DNA of 64,000 nt from Bacillota bacterium (GTDB lineage: Bacteria > Bacillota_I > Bacilli_A > Erysipelotrichales > Erysipelotrichaceae): contig JAEWFD010000002.1 of NCBI GenBank assembly GCA_023388995.1, positions 16,071 through 80,070 on the forward strand, given 5' to 3'. Positions within the stretch are counted from its first letter, which is position 1. Each line of letters opens with the position of its first letter. Made by a program: the position numbers and the translations under genes. Positions 59,349 to 64,000 of this stretch are shown here, piece after piece. The notes under the pieces are model-generated. The model saw only the letters and a program-made list of their open reading frames with translations, had not been told where the DNA came from and searched no databases.

Positions 59349-60425
59349 ATGACCAAGCGTGAAGCCCAAATTTTAGAATGGATCAGGGAAAATCCGCTCA
59401 TCAGCCAGCAAGAAATTGCCCGGCGAGCCAATATTACCCGTTCCAGTGCTGCCGTGCATATATCCAATTTGATGAAAAAAGGCAAGATTGCCGGAAAAGG
59501 ATATATTGTAAAAGATAGCAGTTATATCACGGTCATCGGTGCTGTCAATGTGGACATTCTGGGAACATCCCTGCAGCCGCTGGTTGGCAAAGATTCCAAC
59601 CCGGGGCAAGTCCGGTACAGCTTCGGCGGTGTCGGCCGCAATATCGCGGACAATCTCTCCCGTCTGGCATTTCCGGTAGAGTTGATTACCGTGCTCGGCG
59701 ATGACGTATATGCGCAGGAACTACGCAAGCAATGCACCGGCTTAGGAATTCATCTCACTCATGCAATGACCCTTCCCAACCACAACACGTCCACCTACCT
59801 GTGCATCAATGACGTACATGGAGAAATGCAGCTGGCCGTGTCCGATATGGAAATCTACAAAGAATTGACGCCGGAGTATTTGAAAACAAAGCTGGATGTC
59901 ATCAACCGCAGCTCGGTTGTTGTCATTGATACCAATCTTTCGCAGGAAGCAATTGGTTATTTAATGGAACAAGTAACAGCACCGATTTTTGTTGATCCGG
60001 TATCTACCAACAAAGCCAAAAAGCTGATTCCTTACTTGTCGAAGATCCATACCATCAAGCCTAATTTACTGGAAATGCAGCTGCTGACCGATACCACGAT
60101 TCAGCACGACGATGATCTCGCGGCAGCAGCCCAGATTTTACTTGACAAGGGTATGAAACAGATTTTTGTTTCCTTAGGAAGCAAAGGTGTATACTATGCC
60201 AATGCCCAGGAAGGACAGCATCTGCCAAATCTGCCAAGCAATTTGGTGAATACAACAGGCTGCGGCGATGCCTTTATGGCTGGTGCCATTTATGCCTACG
60301 AGCAGGATCTGCCGATCCGCCAGCAAGCATTGTATGGTCTTGGTGCTGCTGCCATATGCGCAGAATCAAGCGGTGCGATTGCGGAAAACTTAGCTCCGGC
60401 ATTGATTGAACAACGAGTACAATAG
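59349..60425 (+). CDS. psuK: Pseudouridine kinase with N-terminal helix-turn-helix
   Basis: A 358-residue PfkB-family kinase that phosphorylates pseudouridine before cleavage. The first 55 residues form a winged helix (ILEWIRENPLISQQEIARRA, RSSAAVHISNLMKKG), then the kinase starts at VIGAVNVDILG, with SFGGVGRNIADNLSRL and the catalytic NTTGCGDAFMAGAIYAYEQD. Such HTH-kinase fusions are known (YeiI-type). AAAGGAG lies 5 bases before the ATG at 59349. Its partner psuG follows after 18 bases, which fixes the pathway. Confidence 0.9.
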   Translation: MTKREAQILEWIRENPLISQQEIARRANITRSSAAVHISNLMKKGKIAGKGYIVKDSSYITVIGAVNVDILGTSLQPLVGKDSNPGQVRYSFGGVGRNIADNLSRLAFPVELITVLGDDVYAQELRKQCTGLGIHLTHAMTLPNHNTSTYLCINDVHGEMQLAVSDMEIYKELTPEYLKTKLDVINRSSVVVIDTNLSQEAIGYLMEQVTAPIFVDPVSTNKAKKLIPYLSKIHTIKPNLLEMQLLTDTTIQHDDDLAAAAQILLDKGMKQIFVSLGSKGVYYANAQEGQHLPNLPSNLVNTTGCGDAFMAGAIYAYEQDLPIRQQALYGLGAAAICAESSGAIAENLAPALIEQRVQ

Positions 60426-60443
60426 TACGATAAAGGAGAACTT

Positions 60444-61361
60444 ATGAACTTACAGCAATATCTTGTTATTTCGGAAGAAGTAGCCCAGGCACTTGCGGCT
60501 AACAAACCAGTCGTAGCATTAGAATCTACCATTATCTCACATGGTATGCCATATCCTAAAAATGTGGAAACAGCCTTGGCTGTGGAACAGATTGTCCGTG
60601 ACAACGGTGCTGTACCGGCAACAATCGCGATTATCGAAGGCAAAATTACAGTCGGCATCAGCAAAGAGCAAATTGATTATCTCGGTCAAAAAGGACTGGC
60701 TGTTGCGAAAGCAAGCCGCCGCGACTTGCCGGTACTGTTAGCCAGCAAAGCAGATGGCGCGACTACCGTAGCAACAACCATGATCGCAGCTGAAATGGCT
60801 GGTATCGCTGTCTTTGCAACCGGCGGGATCGGCGGTGTTCACCGTGGAGCAGAAACAACAATGGATATTTCTGCCGACTTGGAAGAATTGGCTCAAACAA
60901 ATGTTATGGTTGTCTGTGCCGGTGCTAAATCTATTCTGGATATCGGCTTGACATTGGAATATCTGGAAACAAAAGGAGTTCCTGTTTTGGGATACCAAAG
61001 CAAGGAAATGCCTGCTTTCTATACCCGCAAGAGCGGCTTTGAAGTAGACTATCGCCTGGATACACCTGCTGAGATCGCCAAAGCCTTTGCGGTAAAGCAA
61101 GATTGCGGTTTGCGCGGCGGCATGCTGGTAACCAATGCCATTCCGGAAGCATACTCCATGGATTATGACTATATCACATCCAACATCAATGATGCTGTGA
61201 AAGAAGCTGATCAAAAGGGCATTCATGGCAAGGAAGTAACTCCGTTCCTGCTGGATAAGATCCAAAAACTGACGGCAGGAAAAAGCTTGGAGTCTAACAT
61301 TCAACTCGTGTTCAACAATGCAAAGCTGGGTGCTCTAATCGCAGCTGACTTGGTTAAATAA
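60444..61361 (+). CDS. psuG: Pseudouridine-5'-phosphate glycosidase
   Basis: A 305-residue enzyme that splits pseudouridine-5'-phosphate to uracil and ribose-5-phosphate. Family motifs: VALESTIISHGMPYP, AIIEGKITVGIS, ASRRDLPVLLASKADGATTV with the catalytic Lys region, FATGGIGGVHRGAETTMDIS and GGMLVTNAIPEAYSMDY. GGAG lies 8 bases before the ATG. The two-gene operon salvages pseudouridine from RNA. Confidence 0.95.
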   Translation: MNLQQYLVISEEVAQALAANKPVVALESTIISHGMPYPKNVETALAVEQIVRDNGAVPATIAIIEGKITVGISKEQIDYLGQKGLAVAKASRRDLPVLLASKADGATTVATTMIAAEMAGIAVFATGGIGGVHRGAETTMDISADLEELAQTNVMVVCAGAKSILDIGLTLEYLETKGVPVLGYQSKEMPAFYTRKSGFEVDYRLDTPAEIAKAFAVKQDCGLRGGMLVTNAIPEAYSMDYDYITSNINDAVKEADQKGIHGKEVTPFLLDKIQKLTAGKSLESNIQLVFNNAKLGALIAADLVK

Positions 61362-61376
61362 TACCTATACGCAAAG

Positions 61377-61417
61377 AAACAGATAGTACCCGCTTATCGG
61401 ATCACTATCTGTTTTTT
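61377..61417 (+). terminator. Terminator of psuK-psuG
   Basis: AAACAGATAGT-N16-ACTATCTGTTT, an 11-base-pair stem followed by more T. Confidence 0.88.
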
Positions 61418-61427
61418 CATCTGCAAA

Positions 61428-61760
61428 CTATTTCATCTCTTGCGTGCTTGTTCTTCTTTTGGCATGATTGATCAGCAAATAATATCCCGCCACAAGCAGG
61501 TAGAACCCCATCTGAAAGGTACCCAGAATATAACCGCTGTCTGTGCGGTACATAAGATATACCCAGAATATGATGCATATATCAACCAGCAATTTATGCG
61601 ATGGTTTCTGCGCAAAAGACACAGCGAAGCAAAGCATCCCATATAACAAATTAGCGAGAATGCTTGGTACAGTAAATAGCGCATCCATTAAAAAGCCTAG
61701 CACCATTGACAGCATCCATGGCATAAAAGCAAAGAATATGCGTATAAATTTCATTTTCAT
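61428..61760 (-). CDS. Small membrane protein of unknown function
   Basis: A 110-residue protein with four hydrophobic segments (about 5-25, 30-48, 58-75, 80-97) and a basic C-terminus (NHAKRRTSTQEMK). I do not recognise the family. The ATG overlaps the stop of the GIY-YIG gene by four bases (ATGA), so they form an operon; a second ATG two codons on is equally possible. Confidence 0.6.
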   Translation of the reverse strand: MKMKFIRIFFAFMPWMLSMVLGFLMDALFTVPSILANLLYGMLCFAVSFAQKPSHKLLVDICIIFWVYLMYRTDSGYILGTFQMGFYLLVAGYYLLINHAKRRTSTQEMK

Positions 61761-62230
61761 CTCTCTTTCCTGCTGTTATTTGGGTTCAACTGTTCTAAAA
61801 ACTGCTCATATGCTTTGGCACTTAATTCTTTTTTTGCTTTCCGTTTGATATGAACCAGCTGCATTGCTGCTCTTCTTTTTTCAAGGCGCGCTTGTTTCTT
61901 TTCGGCGATTTGCTTTTGCCACTTCGGAAGCAACGGACATTGGTATTCCACAAATAACAATTCCGGCAGTATAATCGTCAGTTCATCATGCGCTTGATCA
62001 TCTACATTCAGGATTGGATGCAGCTTATTAATATAATAGATTTCATACAGATACATGTCAGCTACCGTTTGGCATTCCGCAAATTCAATTCGCTTTACCT
62101 CTTCAATATCAATTTTTTTATGCAACGGCTTATGAAAGAAATGACCGCGCAGCCGATCTTGCAGTTTTTGCCTGGTTCTGCCGATGTAAAGCAGCTGCTT
62201 TTCATCATAAATCTTATAGATCAGATTCAT
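61757..62230 (-). CDS. GIY-YIG nuclease-domain protein
   Basis: A 157-residue protein with an N-terminal GIY-YIG-like domain: LIYKIYDEKQLLYIGRTRQK (GIY replaced by YKIY, YIG intact), the Arg in LQDRLRGHF, and the Glu in ADMYLYEIYYINKLHPILN. The C-terminal 60 residues are a charged helix rich in Lys and Arg. The family covers repair nucleases, homing endonucleases and small UvrC-like proteins; none can be named here. AAAGGAG lies 7 bases before the ATG. Confidence 0.78.
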   Translation of the reverse strand: MNLIYKIYDEKQLLYIGRTRQKLQDRLRGHFFHKPLHKKIDIEEVKRIEFAECQTVADMYLYEIYYINKLHPILNVDDQAHDELTIILPELLFVEYQCPLLPKWQKQIAEKKQARLEKRRAAMQLVHIKRKAKKELSAKAYEQFLEQLNPNNSRKER

Positions 62231-62257
62231 GGAATCACTCCTTTATGCACTATTGCT

Positions 62258-62286
62258 ATTGTATCGAATTTTAAGTTAGTTATCAA
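62258..62286 (-). promoter_or_regulatory. Promoter of the GIY-YIG operon
   Basis: Minus-strand TTGATA and TACAAT are exactly 17 bases apart, 28 bases upstream of the ATG. Confidence 0.68.
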
Positions 62287-62308
62287 TCAACATCGATATG
62301 CTGAAACA

Positions 62309-62341
62309 TAAAAAAAGAGCGTGGGAGTCGCTCATTTTTTA
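62309..62341. terminator. Bidirectional terminator
   Basis: GAGCG-N7-CGCTC is flanked by A6 on the left and T6 on the right, so it can end transcripts on both strands; on the minus strand it may stop the mtnN operon about 270 bases past its last gene. Confidence 0.7.
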
Positions 62342-62605
62342 TTAAATTCAAATTTAAGAAAGGGAAGTTTCGCAAGAGTACATCTTATATTATGGTTTCG
62401 ATGTCTGGTTCTTCTTGCTTGATACTAGAATACGATAGAATCATCAGAAAATTAAAGAAATACTGTGTGAAAATATGTGAAAACAAGAACTGTAACTTTC
62501 TTTTTTGTTTCACTTATTACCAATTGCTATTGACAAACCACTGTTTTGTAAGTTTACACCGCATGATTGAGCTTTTATGTGTATCTTTTGGCTACTTATT
62601 TGGTA
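62342..62605. other. AT-rich intergenic region, no gene seen
   Basis: About 260 AT-rich bases. A 76-codon open frame on the plus strand (62392-62622) has no ribosome site, is rich in Cys, Leu and Phe, and overlaps the next gene, so I do not call it. I see no hairpins, repeats or RNA gene here. Confidence 0.5.
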
Positions 62606-63064
62606 TTAGCCAACTGAAATGAAAACAGCAATCTGCCTTTCATCGATCACATAAATATAATACAGCACATTCTGCGTTATATTCTCACGATAATACAATT
62701 CCGCGAATTCGTTAGCAACGATTTGTCTGTAAACTTGCAACTTATCTAAATCATACGAAAACAACCCAACAAAGCTTCGATTGGTACTTTCATCGCTTTT
62801 TTGAAATTCCGTTTTTGCTGACAGGTAATTCCTTTGTTTCGCCATATCAGATTCAGAATACGCAAGCAAATAATAACGAGAACCTTCGCCAAACCAGCCG
62901 ATATGAGATTCAACCTTCCTGATTTGATAGTTATCCGCGAACCCTAAGAACGCAGCATACTTCGCAAATTGGCAGCTCTTTAACGATTGCATCGTAGTCC
63001 ACCCAAGCAGTGTGATAGCACATAGCATTACAAAGGCACCTGCAATCATGATTTTTCTTTTCAT
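62606..63064 (-). CDS. Membrane-anchored protein of unknown function
   Basis: A 152-residue protein with one N-terminal membrane helix or signal (IMIAGAFVMLCAITLLGWTT) and an extracytoplasmic beta-rich part (RYYLLAYSESD, NVLYYIYVIDERQIAVFISV). It has no lipobox and no motif I know. GGTGAGG lies 6 bases before the ATG. It starts 12 bases after mtnN and is probably cotranscribed with it; a link to nucleoside metabolism is not evident. Confidence 0.6.
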   Translation of the reverse strand: MKRKIMIAGAFVMLCAITLLGWTTMQSLKSCQFAKYAAFLGFADNYQIRKVESHIGWFGEGSRYYLLAYSESDMAKQRNYLSAKTEFQKSDESTNRSFVGLFSYDLDKLQVYRQIVANEFAELYYRENITQNVLYYIYVIDERQIAVFISVG

Positions 63065-63076
63065 AGGCCCTCACCT

Positions 63077-63787
63077 TTATTGCAAACGCCAGCTTTTATC
63101 CATATCACCATTTAACTTCTGCAAAAAAGTGAGCACCACGTCTTTTGCAGTATGCGAAGCCTTTTTGCAGTTTCTTTCAAAATGTTCCAATCCTGCATGC
63201 TCCGCCGTGTCGGTAATGCTGCGTACTGCAATAAAAGGAATATGATTCGCGTAACATACATGTGCAATACTGGCTGTTTCCATATCTACCGACAGAGGTG
63301 CATAAGTTTGCATAATTGCTTCCCGCATATGATCTTCAATAAATTTTTCGCCCGTTGCCATACAGCCTAAATGCACGGCATGATTTTCGTGAGCTATTTC
63401 TTTGGCAATTTCTAAAAATTTAGCATCCGCCTGAAAGTAGATCGATTCCATCCACGGATGAAATTCTGTCAGTATTTCTTTTGCAACATCGTGATATACG
63501 GCTTGCGTCGAAATGACAGTATCAAACAACGCTACTTTCTGATCGATACCGCCGGCTGTTCCGGCATTCACCATCGCATTGACAGTATAGTGGTCAATTA
63601 GCACTTGTGCCGCAATTGCAGCATTCACCTTGCATACACCGCTATATACTGCCACAACTGCTACGCCATTGATTGTACCTTCGTAAAATCTCAACATTGC
63701 TCTTTCTGTCACTGTCACATCTTCAATGTGCGGCAGAAACGGAGCTAATTCAGTATCAGCTGCACAAATAATACCTGCTTTGATCAT
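63077..63787 (-). CDS. mtnN: 5'-methylthioadenosine/S-adenosylhomocysteine nucleosidase
   Basis: A 236-residue MTAN that removes adenine from methylthioadenosine and S-adenosylhomocysteine, in methyl-cycle and autoinducer-2 metabolism. Motifs: GIICAADTELAPFL, VVAVYSGVCKVNAAIAAQVL, NAGTAGGIDQKVAL, SVDMETASIAHVCYANHIPF with the catalytic Glu region, and AVRSITDTAEH with the catalytic Asp. GGGAGG lies 8 bases before the ATG at 63787. An extended -10 (TGCTATGAT, minus strand) precedes it. Confidence 0.93.
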   Translation of the reverse strand: MIKAGIICAADTELAPFLPHIEDVTVTERAMLRFYEGTINGVAVVAVYSGVCKVNAAIAAQVLIDHYTVNAMVNAGTAGGIDQKVALFDTVISTQAVYHDVAKEILTEFHPWMESIYFQADAKFLEIAKEIAHENHAVHLGCMATGEKFIEDHMREAIMQTYAPLSVDMETASIAHVCYANHIPFIAVRSITDTAEHAGLEHFERNCKKASHTAKDVVLTFLQKLNGDMDKSWRLQ

Positions 63788-63875
63788 GAAATTTCCCTCC
63801 CTAGATACCAAAATCATAGCATACATGATGTTGGATTACCATCTTTCCGGATCAATGAAAAAGATATAACGCAAA

Positions 63876-64000
63876 ATCGAGTAGGGCGAAACTAATCGCC
63901 CTCTCACACCACCGTACGTGCCGTTCGGCATACGGCGGTTCGGTTAAATTTCAAAGCATGTTGTCTTGTATAGTAATCAAGACAATGAACTAGTCCTGCT
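63876..64000 (-). mobile_element. Group II intron, 3' end (continues past the right edge)
   Basis: Read on the minus strand, ACCGCCGTA-TGCC-GAAC-GGCA-CG-TACGGTGGT (63939-63908 region) folds as a domain V hairpin with its 2-base CG bulge. It is followed by domain VI, GGGCGA-TTAG-TTTCGCCC, and the end CTACTCGAT, so the intron would end near 63876. The 5' end and most of the intron lie beyond the window. The end of the maturase gene overlaps domain V. The insertion lies upstream of mtnN in the same orientation. Confidence 0.88.
63904..64000 (-). CDS. Group II intron reverse transcriptase/maturase, C-terminal end
   Basis: The last 31 codons of the intron-encoded protein: AGLVHCLDYYTRQHALKFNR followed by TAVCRTARTVV and a TGA. 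This ending is characteristic of the LtrA-type maturases of bacterial group II introns. The rest, with the reverse transcriptase domain, lies beyond the right edge. The final ten codons are encoded by domain V of the intron RNA. Confidence 0.88.
   Translation of the reverse strand, partial: AGLVHCLDYYTRQHALKFNRTAVCRTARTVV

Noticed and set aside
62392..62622. A 76-codon plus-strand frame in the gap before the mtnN operon
   Set aside because: It has no ribosome site, an unusual Cys- and Phe-rich composition and overlaps the next gene.
1..64000. CRISPR arrays, tRNA or rRNA genes and large repeats
   Set aside because: I saw no regularly spaced repeats, no cloverleaf-like stretches with a TTCRA arm and no rRNA sequence. 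A tRNA scan would be the decisive test.

Overview
The window reads as chromosomal DNA of a moderately low-GC Firmicute. The gatCAB-camS-ligA block, pcrA, strong AGGAGG ribosome binding sites, sigma-A promoters, a cadC metal operon, mannose-family PTS operons, a murP/mupG/murQ operon with a BglG-type antiterminator, LytR-CpsA-Psr proteins and perR/rubrerythrin all fit. An Erysipelotrichia-like lineage is my best guess, but that is inference and no 16S rRNA lies here to settle it. I found no rRNA, tRNA or CRISPR array.

Layout. 1-12.4 kb, mostly minus strand: gatB (cut by the left edge), gatA, gatC, a CamS-like lipoprotein, ligA, a WecA/TagO-type glycosyl-1-phosphate transferase and pcrA. Between the last two lie a plus-strand metal-efflux operon (cadC, a free HMA metallochaperone, cadA) and a gene relic. 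12.4-18.7 kb, plus strand: three long LytR-CpsA-Psr proteins, a MarR regulator and a CDP-alcohol phosphatidyltransferase. 18.7-22.2 kb, minus: ugd-neuD-neuB-lipoprotein, a surface-sugar operon. 22.4-32.3 kb, minus: an unusual sugar-catabolic locus with an iron alcohol dehydrogenase, a LevR-like PRD regulator, PTS IIA and IIB, an RpiB-like isomerase, a class II aldolase, a two-subunit transketolase, then IIC and IID from a second promoter.

32.6-45.1 kb holds perR-rubrerythrin, two small coat-F-like proteins, a divergent S24-repressor/Y-family polymerase cassette, pepV, a glutathione peroxidase, pepT, gmk, an ABC exporter with a cupin, and an MFS protein. 45.2-50.6 kb, minus: murP-mupG-murQ-EIIA-licT-like-SRAP, the N-acetylmuramic acid salvage operon, with a visible antiterminator/terminator pair and a cre-like site. 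50.7-57.7 kb: an FAD protein, marR-PNPOx, an HD-GYP sensor, and csoR with a P1B ATPase under three matching operators. 57.9-64.0 kb: a 57-residue protein missed by length cut-offs, a methyltransferase, psuK-psuG, a GIY-YIG protein, mtnN and, at the right edge, the 3' end of a group II intron with the last codons of its maturase.

The points most worth a second look are the PTS/transketolase locus with a 15-bp element repeated at the same distance from the -10 of both its promoters, its degenerate AAA+ regulator, the operator sets of cadC, csoR and two MarR proteins, and the group II intron end. All family assignments come from reading motifs by eye; no database search was run.
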